Numbered from the stretch's first letter, positions 36,013 to 45,818 are shown. The stretch: DNA of 64,000 nucleotides from Leptolyngbya sp. PLA1 (GCA_021405315.1 QWIH01000003.1:1-64000); one strand, 5' to 3'. Translations and numbers: made by a program. The notes: generated by a model from the sequence alone, not told the origin.

Positions 36013-37362
36013 ATGATGCGGTACCTGTCAAGCGTGGTTGTGGCGGCGGGGGTGCTGCTGGCCGGTTGCGAGTCGGTGTCCAAGGCCGTGCTTCCTGAGA
36101 AGCGGACCACAGGTGAGGCGATCGGTCCCAAGGCGACGTTCGCCAGCGAACCGGATATCCGGGTGCGTGTGGCCGCCGGCGTGTCGTCCCGGGAGATCAG
36201 CGGGCCCGAGATGCTCGTGGTGCGCCCGGCCACCACCGACCCGGGCCTCAAGGCTCAGCAGGCCAAGGCACCGGTGACGGTGACGAGCGGCCCCAGCGGC
36301 GTGAAGGTGGTGGACGCAGGGGGGAAGACGGTCGAGTTCCCGTTCTCGACGGATGTCGAGATCCTGCCCTTGGGTGTCGGCTCACAGGGAGGGCTGGCGG
36401 GTGGGTCCCAGTCGCTGAAGGTCGGTGCGGTGCGGTATCCGGGGTTCGTCGTGATCCGGCCTCAATGGAACGGGAATCCTGGCGTCTTTGAGGTGGTCAT
36501 TTCGATGCCCGTGGAGTCGTACCTCCCGGGCGTCCTCACGCACGAGTTGTTCAAGGACTGGCCACGTCAGGTCTTTGAATGCCAAGCGGTGGCCGCACGG
36601 ACCTATGCGCTCCACGAGCGGGCAAGGTCCAGGGCGGAGGGACGCGGATACGACGTGGAGGACAGCACACAGGACCAGGTGTACGGGGGTGCCACGGCCG
36701 CCACCCTTCCCAACGAGGCGACCCGCGCGACGCGTGGGCAGGTCCTCGCGTACGAGGGGAGATTGATCCGCGCGTATTACTCCAGCGCGTGCGGCGGTCG
36801 CCCGAACTCGGCCAAGATGGTCTGGCCCACTGGTCCGGGCTACGAGTTCAACCTGCTGCAGCCCGTTCAGGGCAAGCAGAGGCAGCACTACTGCCAGGCG
36901 TCACGGTTCTACCGGTGGGAGGTCACCCGAAGCGACGACGATGTCAGCCGACGACTCCGGGCATGGGGAAAGGCTTTCAAGAACGACGTCCAGAACCTGA
37001 CTCGCCTTCGGTCCGTCGTGGTGGAAGAGATGAACGACGCAGGACGGCCCGTTCGGTACCGGCTGACGGACGATCGGGGCGGGACCTACGTCCTCACTGG
37101 GGAGGAGTTGCGGAACGGGCTGAACCAGGGCGTGCCGGGCCTGCCCGGGATCGTCGAAAAAACCCGCGTGAACAGCGGCGATCTCGAGATAGAAGTGTGG
37201 GCCGACACCGTTCGCATCCGCGGCCGCGGCTGGGGCCACGGTGTCGGCATGTGCCAGTGGTGCGCGAAGGGGATGGCTGACTCGGGCCTCGACTGGCGCA
37301 CGATGGTCTCGCAGTTCTATCCGGGCGCCGACGTGGTGAGGGCGTACGACTCGGCACGCTGA
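36013..37362 (+). CDS. SpoIID/LytB-domain lipoprotein (peptidoglycan-active)
   Basis: The 449-residue protein begins with a lipoprotein signal (VVVAAGVLLAGC, Cys at about residue 19). The SpoIID domain spans about 150-445: SMPVESYLPGVLTHEL with the presumed catalytic Glu, FECQAVAARTYALHE, YYSSACGGRPNSA with a cysteine in the metal-site region, and the terminal GRGWGHGVGMCQWCAKGMA block. SpoIID proteins are lytic transglycosylases acting on denuded glycan strands in sporulation; in non-spore-formers they serve wall remodelling. Its presence suits a planctomycete that has peptidoglycan. Start could be either of two adjacent ATG codons. Confidence 0.92.
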   Translation: MMRYLSSVVVAAGVLLAGCESVSKAVLPEKRTTGEAIGPKATFASEPDIRVRVAAGVSSREISGPEMLVVRPATTDPGLKAQQAKAPVTVTSGPSGVKVVDAGGKTVEFPFSTDVEILPLGVGSQGGLAGGSQSLKVGAVRYPGFVVIRPQWNGNPGVFEVVISMPVESYLPGVLTHELFKDWPRQVFECQAVAARTYALHERARSRAEGRGYDVEDSTQDQVYGGATAATLPNEATRATRGQVLAYEGRLIRAYYSSACGGRPNSAKMVWPTGPGYEFNLLQPVQGKQRQHYCQASRFYRWEVTRSDDDVSRRLRAWGKAFKNDVQNLTRLRSVVVEEMNDAGRPVRYRLTDDRGGTYVLTGEELRNGLNQGVPGLPGIVEKTRVNSGDLEIEVWADTVRIRGRGWGHGVGMCQWCAKGMADSGLDWRTMVSQFYPGADVVRAYDSAR

Positions 37363-37451
37363 CGGTGCGTCCCGGGGCATCGGACACAACCCGGTCGCAT
37401 TGCCTAGGCTGAACCTGCGGGATGCGGGCCCGGCGAGCGGGCGGAGAACCC

Positions 37452-38495
37452 GTGGGCGAGGTGCGCGTGATCCGTGCCGGCGTGATTGGATTTGGGTTCA
37501 TGGGGCAGACTCATGTGCGGGCGTACCTGTCGGCGTCGCGCGCCGGGGAGCCCGTCGTGCTGACGGCGGTCGCGGACCTGTCGGGCGCGCCCGCGACCGG
37601 GATGGCGGCAACTCGCGGGAACATCGACACCGGAACCCCCGAGCGGCTCTTCGATCCGGCGGAGGTACGGGCGTTCGGATCTGCGAGGGAACTGCTTTCG
37701 AGCGGGCTGTGCGATGTCGTGAGCGTCTGCACGCCCACGGACACGCATCTGGAGGTCGGGCTGCTCGCGCTTGAACGGGGGCATCACGTCCTGATGGAAA
37801 AGCCGGTCGCGGTACGCTCCGAGGAGGTCATGAGGCTGCGCGAAGCGGAGAGGGCCCATGGCCGTCGGGTGATGCCCGGGATGTGCATGCGCTTCTGGCC
37901 CGGCTGGACCTGGCTTCGGAACACGCAGCGAGCGGGGACGTACGGGGCGTTGAAGTCGCTCCGCCTCGTGAGGCTGGGCAGCCGGCCGGACTGGTCTGCG
38001 TTCTACGCGGATGACGAGAGATGCGGGGGCGCAGTCGTCGATCTGCACCTGCACGATGTGGACTACGTGATGCATCTGCTCGGGGTGCCGGCGAGGGTCT
38101 TCAGCGTGGGGACGCCGGGACACATCCAGACCTCGTTCATGTTCGCCGCGGCGGGGCCTGAGCCGCGCCTGGTGACCGCCGAGGGAGGTTGGCTTGATTC
38201 GCCCGGCCGGGGCTTCCGCATGAGGTTCGTCGCGGAGTTCGAGCGGGCGACGGCGGAGTTCGACCTCGCGCGGGCAAGGCCGCTCACGCTCACCCGTGAT
38301 GGCCTCACCGAAGATGTGGACATCCCCGCGGGAACCGGGTACGAGGGGGAGGTGCGGGAGTTTGTGCGCTGGGCGGCGGCGGGCGGATCATCAGAGCCAC
38401 CGGTGACGCTCCGGGACGCTTCGGCAGCGCTCGCGGTGATCGCCGCCGAGAAGCGCAGCGTGGCGACGGGCGAAGTCTGCGCCGTGGAGACCTGA
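37452..38495 (+). CDS. Gfo/Idh/MocA-family oxidoreductase (cytoplasmic)
   Basis: This 347-residue NAD(P)-dependent oxidoreductase opens with the Rossmann motif AGVIGFGFMGQTHVRAYL, has VSVCTPTDTHLEV and the family signature HHVLMEKPVAVRSEE with its active-site Lys, and continues into the C-terminal beta-sheet domain containing GGAVVDLHLHDVDYVMHLLG with the catalytic His. It oxidises or reduces a sugar or cyclitol; the substrate is not known. No signal peptide is present, in contrast to the second Gfo/Idh at 39508. The GTG start at 37452 has GGAG 5 bp upstream; GTG codons at 37461 and 37467 are alternatives. Confidence 0.9.
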   Translation: MGEVRVIRAGVIGFGFMGQTHVRAYLSASRAGEPVVLTAVADLSGAPATGMAATRGNIDTGTPERLFDPAEVRAFGSARELLSSGLCDVVSVCTPTDTHLEVGLLALERGHHVLMEKPVAVRSEEVMRLREAERAHGRRVMPGMCMRFWPGWTWLRNTQRAGTYGALKSLRLVRLGSRPDWSAFYADDERCGGAVVDLHLHDVDYVMHLLGVPARVFSVGTPGHIQTSFMFAAAGPEPRLVTAEGGWLDSPGRGFRMRFVAEFERATAEFDLARARPLTLTRDGLTEDVDIPAGTGYEGEVREFVRWAAAGGSSEPPVTLRDASAALAVIAAEKRSVATGEVCAVET

Positions 38496-38574
38496 GCCGT
38501 TGCGGTGCCGATCAAGAGCCCGTAAACTCCGGTATCGGCGTGGAGCCGAAGCCCGGGGGGGAGCAGGAGCGGTT

Positions 38575-39465
38575 ATGCGTGCTGTTGCTGTGACATGCGT
38601 CCTGTGGCTGATGGCGGGGGCGGTGGCTGCAGAGCCGCCGGCGGCGCAGGGGTTGGCGAAGTTCGAGCAACCGATCCCGACGGCGGCAACGAAGATCGCG
38701 ATGGTGCCGATTCCGCCCTCGCCGGACGGGAAGATCAAGGCGTGTTGGATGAGCGAGACGGAGATCCCCTGGGAGGTGTTCGACGTGTTCGCCTACCGCC
38801 TGGACGAGGAGCAGGGCTCGCCCCAGGCCGACGGGATCTCCAGACCGAGCAAGCCCTACCTGCCGCCGGACAGGGGATTCGGGCACGAGGGGTACGCGGC
38901 GATCTGCATGACCAGAAAGAACGCGGAGGAGTTTTGCCGCTGGTTGTCGTGGAAGAGCGGGAAGGTGTTCCGGCTGCCGACCGCGGAGGAGTGGGAGCAC
39001 GCGTGCCGGGCCGGAGCGAAGACGGCATATCCCTTCGGAGACGATGCGAAGCTCCTGGGCGAGCACGCGTGGTACGCGGAGAACTCGGACGCCACGCCGC
39101 ACCCGGTGAAGTCGAAGAAGCCGAACGCGTGGGGGCTGTACGACATGCTGGGGAACGTGCAGGAGTGGGTGACCTCGGCGGATGCGAAGCCGGTGACGAT
39201 GGGCGGGAGCTTCCGGGACGAGGCGGCGCGCGTGACGCCGGCAAGTCGTGCCTCGCAGGAGCCCTCCTGGAACGCGAGCGACCCGCAGATTCCCAAGAGC
39301 AAGTGGTGGCTGTCCGACGGATCGTTCGTGGGATTCCGCGTGGTGTGCGAGCAGGACCCGCCGACCCCGGTGTCTCACCCGGGGACGCCGCAGAAGCCGC
39401 CCGAGGCACCGAAGCAGGGCGACAAGAGCGGCGGTACAAAGGACGAGAGACCGAACGGCGCATGA
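38575..39465 (+). CDS. Secreted SUMF1/formylglycine-generating-enzyme-like domain protein
   Basis: The 296-residue protein has a signal peptide (AVTCVLWLMAGAVAAEPP). The SUMF1 domain follows: FCRWLSWKSGKVFRLPTAEEWEHACRAG, NAWGLYDMLGNVQEWVTS and GGSFRDEA, ending GSFVGFRVVCEQ. The two catalytic copper-binding cysteines of true formylglycine-generating enzymes are not in the expected C-terminal position, so sulfatase activation is unlikely; a carbohydrate- or protein-binding role is more likely. The tail is Pro/Lys-rich and disordered. No sulfatase gene is adjacent. It sits in the run of carbohydrate genes 37.4-42.7 kb. Confidence 0.85.
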   Translation: MRAVAVTCVLWLMAGAVAAEPPAAQGLAKFEQPIPTAATKIAMVPIPPSPDGKIKACWMSETEIPWEVFDVFAYRLDEEQGSPQADGISRPSKPYLPPDRGFGHEGYAAICMTRKNAEEFCRWLSWKSGKVFRLPTAEEWEHACRAGAKTAYPFGDDAKLLGEHAWYAENSDATPHPVKSKKPNAWGLYDMLGNVQEWVTSADAKPVTMGGSFRDEAARVTPASRASQEPSWNASDPQIPKSKWWLSDGSFVGFRVVCEQDPPTPVSHPGTPQKPPEAPKQGDKSGGTKDERPNGA

Positions 39466-39507
39466 GTGCGGCCGGCCGGTCGCGATCACCTACCCAGGAT
39501 TCACTCC

Positions 39508-40854
39508 ATGAGCAAGCAGGCAAGTGCGTGGACGCGGCGTGACTTTGTGAAGGCCGTCGGGGCTGGCGTGGTCGTGCCCCTGGCGGCGTACGACGCGTCG
39601 GCGCGCGCGGTCCCGGGTACAAACCCGGTCCGGGCGTGGGGTCCGACGGTCGATGATCGCAAACTCAAGATCGGGGTGATCGGCTGCGGGGGGCGCGGCA
39701 CGGGCTCGGCAATCCAGGCGCTCCGGGCCGACAGCAACACCGTGCTCTGGGCCATGGGGGACGTGCTGCCCGACAGGCTCGCCGGGAGCCTCAAGGGAAT
39801 CACGGACGAGCTGGGAGACGCGGCGGCCTCTCGCGTCGATGTGCCGGAGGACCGTCGTTTCCTCGGCTTTGACTCCTACCAGAAGGTCATCGACAGCGGC
39901 GTGGATGTGGTGCTGCTCACGACCTATCCGGCGTTCAGACCTTTGCACCTGAAGGCGGCGGTAGAGGCCGGCAAGCACTGCTTCGCGGAAAAGCCTGTGG
40001 CGGTGGACGCCCCCGGCGTCCGGAGCGTGCTCGAGAGCACGGCGCTGGCGAAGAAGAAGAACCTCGGGCTCGTCGTCGGTTTCTGCTGGAGGTACAACGA
40101 CGGGATGCGGGGGGTGTACGAGCAGGTGAACGGCGGAGCGCTGGGGGAGATCACCAGCGTGTACACGAACTACCTCACCGGAACATTGGCCAAGAGGCCC
40201 CGGCAGCCCGAGTGGTCGGACCTCGAGTTTCAGCTCAGGAACTGGTGGCACTTCACCTGGATTTCGGGGGATCACATCGTCGAGCAGGCTGTGCACTCGA
40301 TCGACCGGCTGATGTGGGCGACGGGGGACCGCCTGCCCCTGCGCGTGGTCTGCCTGGGCGGCCGCGCGGCGCGCAGCGGTCCGGAGCACGGGCACGTGTT
40401 CGACCACTTCTCGGCGATCTATGAGTACGAGGGAGGGATGCGGACCTTTCACTCCTGCCGACAGATGGACGGTTGCCCGTCGGACAACACGGACTACATC
40501 TACGGAACGAGGGGGTCCGCGGTAGTGAACGGCTGGGTGCCGACGTTCTCGGTGCGCGATGTCGGCGGGAAAGAGGTGTGGAAGTACTCCGGGCGCACGG
40601 ATCGGGACATGTACCAGACAGAGCACGACGAGTTCTTTGCCTCGATCCGGGCGGGCACGCCGATCAACGACGGTCAACGGGGCGCCAACAGCACCATGAT
40701 GGCCGTGATGGCGCGGATGGCGGCCTACACGGGCCAAACGGTCTCGTGGGAGCGCGCGATGAACTCCAAGGAGGAGTTGGTGCCCGCATCGCTGGCGTTC
40801 GGCGACATGCCCGTGCCGCCGGTGCCGGTGCCGGGCGTGACGAAGTTTCTGTAG
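39508..40854 (+). CDS. Gfo/Idh/MocA-family oxidoreductase with Tat signal peptide
   Basis: The 448-residue protein starts with a twin-arginine signal (WTRRDFVKAVGAGVVVPLAAYDASARA), so it is exported folded, presumably with cofactor bound, through the Tat system whose TatA is at 4461. The Rossmann motif LKIGVIGCGGRGTGSAIQAL comes next, then GKHCFAEKPVAVDAPGVRS with the conserved Lys and NWWHFTWISGDHIVEQAVHSIDRLMW with the catalytic His. These long secreted Gfo/Idh proteins are abundant in planctomycetes and are thought to act on glycans in the periplasm. It lies 37 bp upstream of the alpha-L-fucosidase, suggesting a shared pathway. Confidence 0.92.
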   Translation: MSKQASAWTRRDFVKAVGAGVVVPLAAYDASARAVPGTNPVRAWGPTVDDRKLKIGVIGCGGRGTGSAIQALRADSNTVLWAMGDVLPDRLAGSLKGITDELGDAAASRVDVPEDRRFLGFDSYQKVIDSGVDVVLLTTYPAFRPLHLKAAVEAGKHCFAEKPVAVDAPGVRSVLESTALAKKKNLGLVVGFCWRYNDGMRGVYEQVNGGALGEITSVYTNYLTGTLAKRPRQPEWSDLEFQLRNWWHFTWISGDHIVEQAVHSIDRLMWATGDRLPLRVVCLGGRAARSGPEHGHVFDHFSAIYEYEGGMRTFHSCRQMDGCPSDNTDYIYGTRGSAVVNGWVPTFSVRDVGGKEVWKYSGRTDRDMYQTEHDEFFASIRAGTPINDGQRGANSTMMAVMARMAAYTGQTVSWERAMNSKEELVPASLAFGDMPVPPVPVPGVTKFL

Positions 40855-40891
40855 GCTGCGCGGGCGGATGCCCGCGGCGAGGAGGAGTCTG

Positions 40892-42688
40892 ATGCTCCGA
40901 CGTGCGTGTGCGGTGCTGGCGGCCTTGATGTTGGGTGGGTGCGCCGGGCCGGGCTCCGGAGGCGGCACGTCCGAGCCCCGGGTGGAGACACCCGAAGAGC
41001 ACGCCGCCCGGATGGCGTGGTGGCGCGAAGCCCGCTTCGGGATGTTCATTCACTGGGGTCTGTACGCGATCCCCGCGGGCCAGTGGAACGGGAAGAAGGT
41101 CGGTGGGACGGGGGAGTGGATCCAGACCAACGCTCCGATCCAGGTTGCCGAGTACGAGCCGCTGCGGGATCAGTTCAACCCGGTGCTCTTCGACGCAGAC
41201 GCCTGGGTGCTTGCGGCGAAGCGAGCGGGAATGAAGTACGTCGTGATTACGACAAAGCACCACGACGGCTTCGCGCTGTTTGATTCGAAGGTGAGTGACT
41301 GGGACGTTGCGGCGACGCCGTTCAGACGCGACATCATGAGGGAGATCGCGGACGCCTGCCGACGCCACGGGATGCGGATCGGCTGGTATCACTCCATCAT
41401 GGACTGGCACCACCCCGACTATCTGCCCCGGCGCAAGTGGGATGTCCGACCGGCGGACGGCGCGGATTTCGAACGCTTCTGCGAGTATCTGAAGACGCAA
41501 CTCGGCGAGATCATGACCGCCTACGGGCCGATCGACGTCCTCTGGTTCGATGGCGAGTGGGAAGGGACGTGGACTCACGAGCGTGGTGTGGAACTGGCGA
41601 GGCATTGCCGCGGCCTCAACCCGCGAGTGATCATCAACAACCGCGTGGACAAGGGCAGGAACGACATGGCCGGGCTGGACAAGCCCGGTGAATGGGCTGG
41701 CGACTTCGGCACGCCCGAGCAGGAAGTGCCCGCACGCGGGTTGCCCGGGATGGACTGGGAGTCGTGCATGACCATGAACGACACCTGGGGATACCGGTCG
41801 GATGATCACAACTGGAAGAGCTCCGCGACACTCATCCGCACCCTGTGCGAGACCGCGAGCAAGGGCGGCAACTTCCTCTTGAACGTGGGCCCGACGGCGG
41901 ACGGGCTGATCCCGGAGGCCAGCCTCGAGCGGCTCGCGGAGATGGGACGCTGGATGGACGTGAACGCCCAGGCGATCTACGGAACCCAGGCGGGGCCATT
42001 CGGCAGGCTGCCATGGGGGCGATGCACCCACAAGGGTGACGATCTCTACCTGATGGTCTTTGACTGGCCGGCCGACGGCAGACTCGTCGTGCCGGGGCTG
42101 CTCAATGACGTGAAGAGCGTGCAGATTCTGGGGGAACGAACCAAGCGGCTCTGGCCCGTACAGCGCGAGGGCGAGGACGTGGCCCTGACCGTGCCGGCTC
42201 AGCCCGTACACCCGGCCGCGACAGTGGTGAAACTGACAACAGTCGGGAAGCCGGCGGTCGTGAGTCACGAGCCCCCACCCGCCAGGAGCGGAATCAAGAA
42301 CGGCGTGGTGGAGCTCATCGCCACCGACGCCGTGCTCGACGGACCCAACATCCGATACGAGGAGAAGCGCGACGCCGTGGGGTACTGGACCGACGCCAAG
42401 GCGAGCGCCTCATGGACGATCGCCGACGTCCCGGCGGGCACCTACGACATCACGGCGGATATTGCCTGCAAGGACAGCTCGGCGGGCTCGGAGGCGGCGT
42501 TCGTCCTCGGCGGCCAGACCCTCCGTCTGACGGTGCCCCCAACCGGAGATTGGAGCGACTTCCGAGAGGTGCCCGTGGGAAGGGTCGCGCTGCCGGCCGG
42601 GACTCTCACGGTGCGTGTCGGCGCGGGCGACGCATTCAAGGAGGCGCTGATGAACCTGCGGCGAGTGAAACTCTCGCCGTCACGATGA
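40892..42688 (+). CDS. Alpha-L-fucosidase, family GH29, lipoprotein with C-terminal accessory domain
   Basis: The 598-residue enzyme has a lipoprotein signal (CAVLAALMLGGC). The GH29 barrel covers about residues 35-400: WREARFGMFIHWGLYAIP, VVITTKHHDGFALFDSKV, and DVLWFDGEWEG with the catalytic nucleophile Asp. A beta-sandwich of about 130 residues (from about 470, with WTDAKASASWTIADVPAGTYD) resembles a DUF5077/CBM-type module. It removes fucose from external glycans, feeding the oxidoreductases in front. GAGGAGG just ahead of the ATG at 40892 decides this start over the one 24 bp upstream. Its 3' end overlaps the convergent GNAT gene by 9 bp. Confidence 0.93.
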   Translation: MLRRACAVLAALMLGGCAGPGSGGGTSEPRVETPEEHAARMAWWREARFGMFIHWGLYAIPAGQWNGKKVGGTGEWIQTNAPIQVAEYEPLRDQFNPVLFDADAWVLAAKRAGMKYVVITTKHHDGFALFDSKVSDWDVAATPFRRDIMREIADACRRHGMRIGWYHSIMDWHHPDYLPRRKWDVRPADGADFERFCEYLKTQLGEIMTAYGPIDVLWFDGEWEGTWTHERGVELARHCRGLNPRVIINNRVDKGRNDMAGLDKPGEWAGDFGTPEQEVPARGLPGMDWESCMTMNDTWGYRSDDHNWKSSATLIRTLCETASKGGNFLLNVGPTADGLIPEASLERLAEMGRWMDVNAQAIYGTQAGPFGRLPWGRCTHKGDDLYLMVFDWPADGRLVVPGLLNDVKSVQILGERTKRLWPVQREGEDVALTVPAQPVHPAATVVKLTTVGKPAVVSHEPPPARSGIKNGVVELIATDAVLDGPNIRYEEKRDAVGYWTDAKASASWTIADVPAGTYDITADIACKDSSAGSEAAFVLGGQTLRLTVPPTGDWSDFREVPVGRVALPAGTLTVRVGAGDAFKEALMNLRRVKLSPSR

Positions 42689-43324
42689 GCGGTCGGGGCG
42701 GGGTGCCGCGGCGCCCGGTCCGGGTTCGCTCCGCGGATGCGTCGGCGCCAGATCGGCGAAGTCCTCCGTTGTCATGGCCCAGTGCTGGTGATCGCGCCAT
42801 TCGCCGTTGATGCGGAGGTATCGGCGGGCGAGCCCCTCGAAGCGGAAGCCAAGCTTCTTCACGACACGGAGCGACGGGGCGTTCTCCGGATTGATGTTCG
42901 CCTCTACGCGGTGCAGGCCCATGGGGCCGAAGGCTTCCGCGACCGCCATCGCGAGGGCTTGGGTGGCATAGCCCCGCCCGGCGAACGGCTCACCGATCCA
43001 GTAGCCGGCGATGCAGTTGAGAAACGGCCCGCGATAGATGTGGCCCAGCGTGAGCTGGCCTGCGATCTCGCCCGACTGGGTGAGGCACACCAGGAAGCGC
43101 CGGAAGTGCTGCGACTCCGCGGTGCTCAGCACCCGGTCGAAGACGACCTCCGGTTCCGGGGGGTGGTCCTCCCCAGGGGGGGTTGGTTCCCAGGGCTTCA
43201 GCCATGTCTCGCTGACATCACGCAGCTTGACATACTCCGCTTTGTCGGCGGCGGTCGGCGGCCGGAGAAACACATCGGTCCCGACTCGGACGGCGTGGTT
43301 CATGCCCCGTGTGCTGACGCTCAT
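42680..43324 (-). CDS. GNAT-family N-acetyltransferase (RimJ/RimL-like)
   Basis: The 214-residue protein has the GNAT core: VFLRPPTAADKAEYVKLRD (N-terminal strand-helix), IAGQLTLGHIYRG, the acetyl-CoA loop GYWIGEPFAGRGYATQALAMAV (Q/RxxGxA-type) and VEANINPENAPSLRVVKKLGFRFEGLARRYLRINGEWRDH, typical of ribosomal-protein alanine acetyltransferases and related enzymes. A Pro-rich 25-residue tail follows. The acceptor is unknown. It reads toward the fucosidase and lies 36 bp downstream of guaA on the same strand. Confidence 0.92.
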   Translation of the reverse strand: MSVSTRGMNHAVRVGTDVFLRPPTAADKAEYVKLRDVSETWLKPWEPTPPGEDHPPEPEVVFDRVLSTAESQHFRRFLVCLTQSGEIAGQLTLGHIYRGPFLNCIAGYWIGEPFAGRGYATQALAMAVAEAFGPMGLHRVEANINPENAPSLRVVKKLGFRFEGLARRYLRINGEWRDHQHWAMTTEDFADLAPTHPRSEPGPGAAAPRPDRSS

Positions 43325-43360
43325 GGGGCATGGTACGGGTGCCGTCCGCGCCCGCTCGCC

Positions 43361-44932
43361 TCATTCCCACTCGATCGTGGAGGGGGGCTTGCTGGAGATG
43401 TCGTACACGACACGATTGACGCCCCGAACCTCGTTGATGATGCGGTTGCTGACACGGGCGAGCACGTCATACGGAATGCGGGACCAGTCCGCGGTCATGA
43501 AATCCTCGGACTCAACCGCGCGGAGCGCGACGGTGCTCTCGTACGTGCGGCCGTCACCCATCACGCCCACGCTCTGCACGGGCAGAAGCACGGCGAAGAC
43601 CTGGCTTGTCTTGCGATACAGGTCGGCCGCGACGATCTCTTCGAGCAGGATTTCATCCGCCGCACGCAGGAGTTCGAGCTTGGCCTTGGTGACCTCGCCC
43701 AGAACCCGAACGGCGAGGCCCGGCCCGGGGAACGGGTGACGCCAGATCAGGTGGTCGGGAAGCCCGAGCACGCCCCCGAGCTTTCGGACCTCGTCCTTGA
43801 AAAGATCTCGCAGGGGCTCGACGAGCTTGAAGCCGAGCTGGGCGGGCAACCCGCCCACGTTGTGATGAAGCTTGATTCCCGCGGCCTTGCCCGAATGCCC
43901 GTGGCCGCTCTCGATGACGTCCGGGTACAGCGTGCCCTGCGCGAGCATCGTGGCGTTGGGGATGGACCCTGCCTTGGCCTTGAAGACGTCGATGAAGCGC
44001 TTTCCGATGCGTTTGCGCTTTTCCTGGGGCTCGGTGACTCCGGCAAGATCGGAGAGGAACTCCGCCTCGGCGTCGACCACGTGAAGATCGATGCGGAAGT
44101 GATCGCGGAAGGTTGATTCCACCAGGTCGCGTTCTCCCCGCCGGAGGAGCCCAGTATCAACGAAGACGCAGTGGAGTTGAGAGCCGATCGCCTTGTGGAG
44201 AAGCGCCGCGACGACGGAAGAGTCCACGCCCCCGGACAGGCCGCAGATCACGTGCGCGGATCCGATGAGGTCTCTGGCTCTCTGGGCGGCGACGTTGGCG
44301 AAGTCGGCCATCCGCCATTCCCCGCGACACCTGCACACCTCATAAACGAAGTTGCGGAGGATGTCCGTACCGTGGGGCGTATGCGTGACTTCCGGATGGA
44401 ACTGCACCCCGAAAAACCTCCGTCCCCGTGCGTTGGAGGTCACCGCGGCGTTGGGGCAGGTAGGGGTACTGGCGATGGGCACGAAGAGGTCGCCGGTGGA
44501 GGCAACCTGGTCTCCGTGCGACATCCAGACCGTCGTGGTGGCCGGAACCCCCTTCCAGAGTTCACCGGGGCGGTCGATGGTGAGTGCCGCCCGTCCGAAC
44601 TCCCGGTGCTTGCCGGGCGTGACCCGGCCGCCCAGAAGGTGGGCGGCGAGCTGCAGCCCGTAGCAGATTCCCAGGACCGGCACGCCGAGGTCGAAGATCG
44701 CGGGGTCGCAGGTGGGGGCGTCTGGCTCGTACACGCTGGCGGGACCACCCGACAGGATGATGCCCGCCGGCTTCATGGCGGCAAGGGCCGGGGCTGAGAT
44801 GCTCGGCGCGACCAGCTTGGAGAAGACCCCCGCCTCTCGAACGCGCCGGCAGATGAGCTGGGCCGTCTGCCCGCCGAAATCGAGCACCGGAATGCACTCG
44901 GCGGAGCTGGGGTCGGCGGTGGGGGTGGACAT
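43361..44932 (-). CDS. guaA: GMP synthase (glutamine-hydrolysing)
   Basis: The 523-residue enzyme converts XMP to GMP. The class I glutamine amidotransferase domain (about 12-200) has the catalytic cysteine in [17 protein letters not shown] and the His-Glu pair in [14 protein letters not shown]. The ATP pyrophosphatase domain has the P-loop [19 protein letters not shown] near 232, and the C-terminal dimerisation domain has [17 protein letters not shown] and ends in the conserved [10 protein letters not shown]. Length is normal. Divergent from the lipoprotein gene at 45019 across 86 bp. Confidence 0.98.
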   Translation of the reverse strand: MSTPTADPSSAECIPVLDFGGQTAQLICRRVREAGVFSKLVAPSISAPALAAMKPAGIILSGGPASVYEPDAPTCDPAIFDLGVPVLGICYGLQLAAHLLGGRVTPGKHREFGRAALTIDRPGELWKGVPATTTVWMSHGDQVASTGDLFVPIASTPTCPNAAVTSNARGRRFFGVQFHPEVTHTPHGTDILRNFVYEVCRCRGEWRMADFANVAAQRARDLIGSAHVICGLSGGVDSSVVAALLHKAIGSQLHCVFVDTGLLRRGERDLVESTFRDHFRIDLHVVDAEAEFLSDLAGVTEPQEKRKRIGKRFIDVFKAKAGSIPNATMLAQGTLYPDVIESGHGHSGKAAGIKLHHNVGGLPAQLGFKLVEPLRDLFKDEVRKLGGVLGLPDHLIWRHPFPGPGLAVRVLGEVTKAKLELLRAADEILLEEIVAADLYRKTSQVFAVLLPVQSVGVMGDGRTYESTVALRAVESEDFMTADWSRIPYDVLARVSNRIINEVRGVNRVVYDISSKPPSTIEWE

Positions 44933-45018
44933 GGGCGCTCCGTGATCAGGGAAACCCAGAGTATTGGACGGGCGGCGGCTCCGGGACAGAGGGGCGGGTT
45001 GTCGATTACACTTCGACG

Positions 45019-45357
45019 ATGGCCCGAGTGCTTTCAGTGGCGTGTCTGGGGGTGGCGGCGTGGTGCGCCGGGTGCGGACCCGCGATCCACCCGGACTTCA
45101 ACTCCCCGGAGCCTGCGGCACGAAATATGGCGATCGTGCGGGCGGGGGACGCGAAGGACGCGGGGGCGACGCGGGACCTGGTGCGAATGCTCGCCAGCGA
45201 CGACCCCGCAACGAGGCTCCTGGCGATCGAGGCGCTGGAGCGGGTAACGGGCCAGCGTCTGGGGTACGATGCGTCGGACCCGCCGCACCGCCGCACCGCC
45301 GCGATGTCGCGGTGGTCGGAGTGGGTGAGGGCTCGGGAGGCCGGTGCGGATGAGTGA
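45019..45357 (+). CDS. Small lipoprotein with HEAT-like repeat
   Basis: This 112-residue protein has a lipoprotein signal ([13 protein letters not shown]). The mature part is about 90 residues with one HEAT-type helical pair ([23 protein letters not shown] and [14 protein letters not shown]) and a short basic-acidic tail. Its stop overlaps the start of the HATPase gene by 8 bp, so it is the first gene of the lipoprotein-HATPase-STAS-MlaE operon. The function is unknown; a scaffold at the membrane for the signalling partners is only a guess. Confidence 0.78.
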   Translation: MARVLSVACLGVAAWCAGCGPAIHPDFNSPEPAARNMAIVRAGDAKDAGATRDLVRMLASDDPATRLLAIEALERVTGQRLGYDASDPPHRRTAAMSRWSEWVRAREAGADE

Positions 45358-45811
45358 CACGCCCGATCTTCGCGTCGATCTGGTGAGCAACCCGTGCTAC
45401 CTCTGCGCGGTGCGTGAGTTCATGGTCGGTGTGACGCGGGCGCTCGGATTTCCGGAAACGCCGGGCTCGCAGGTGGCGCTCGCGGTCGACGAGGCTCTCA
45501 CCAACATCATGAAGCACGGGTATGAACGTCGGCTCGACGGGCCGATCTCCGTGCGTGTGTACCCTCTGCCCGCTACCGAGACTCAGGTCGGGATCCGGAT
45601 CGTGATCGAGGACGAGGCCAGGCAGGTGGACCCGGCGGCGATCAAGGGCCGCGACCTGGCCGACATCCGGCCCGGGGGCCTGGGTGTGCACATCATCCGC
45701 GAGACGATGGACGAAGCGGTGTACGAGCGCCGGGAGGCAAAGGGGATGCGGCTGACGCTCGTGAAGCGGGTCGCGCCAGGGGTCCGAAACCCGTGCTGTT
45801 GTGAGGGGTGA
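45350..45811 (+). CDS. RsbW/SpoIIAB-like HATPase (anti-sigma / serine kinase type)
   Basis: This 153-residue GHKL ATPase has the N box ALAVDEALTNIMKHGY (Glu48, Asn52), a G1-like segment IEDEARQVDP (Asp88) with Ala where Gly is usual, and the G2 lid RPGGLGVHIIRETMD. That is the RsbW/SpoIIAB module, which binds and phosphorylates STAS partners in partner-switching. A CCC tail near the C-terminus (149-151) is unusual. The next gene is a STAS protein 7 bp downstream, so they are probably partners. No sigma factor is adjacent. The ATG at 45350 overlaps the end of the lipoprotein gene. Confidence 0.87.
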   Translation: MSDTPDLRVDLVSNPCYLCAVREFMVGVTRALGFPETPGSQVALAVDEALTNIMKHGYERRLDGPISVRVYPLPATETQVGIRIVIEDEARQVDPAAIKGRDLADIRPGGLGVHIIRETMDEAVYERREAKGMRLTLVKRVAPGVRNPCCCEG

Positions 45812-45818
45812 CGCAGAA

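Noticed and set aside
38575..39465. Formylglycine-generating enzyme (sulfatase activator)
   Set aside because: The domain matches SUMF1 but I could not place the catalytic cysteine pair, and no sulfatase is nearby.
44933..45018. Purine riboswitch in front of guaA
   Set aside because: The 86-bp leader lacks the conserved three-way-junction sequences and is too short.
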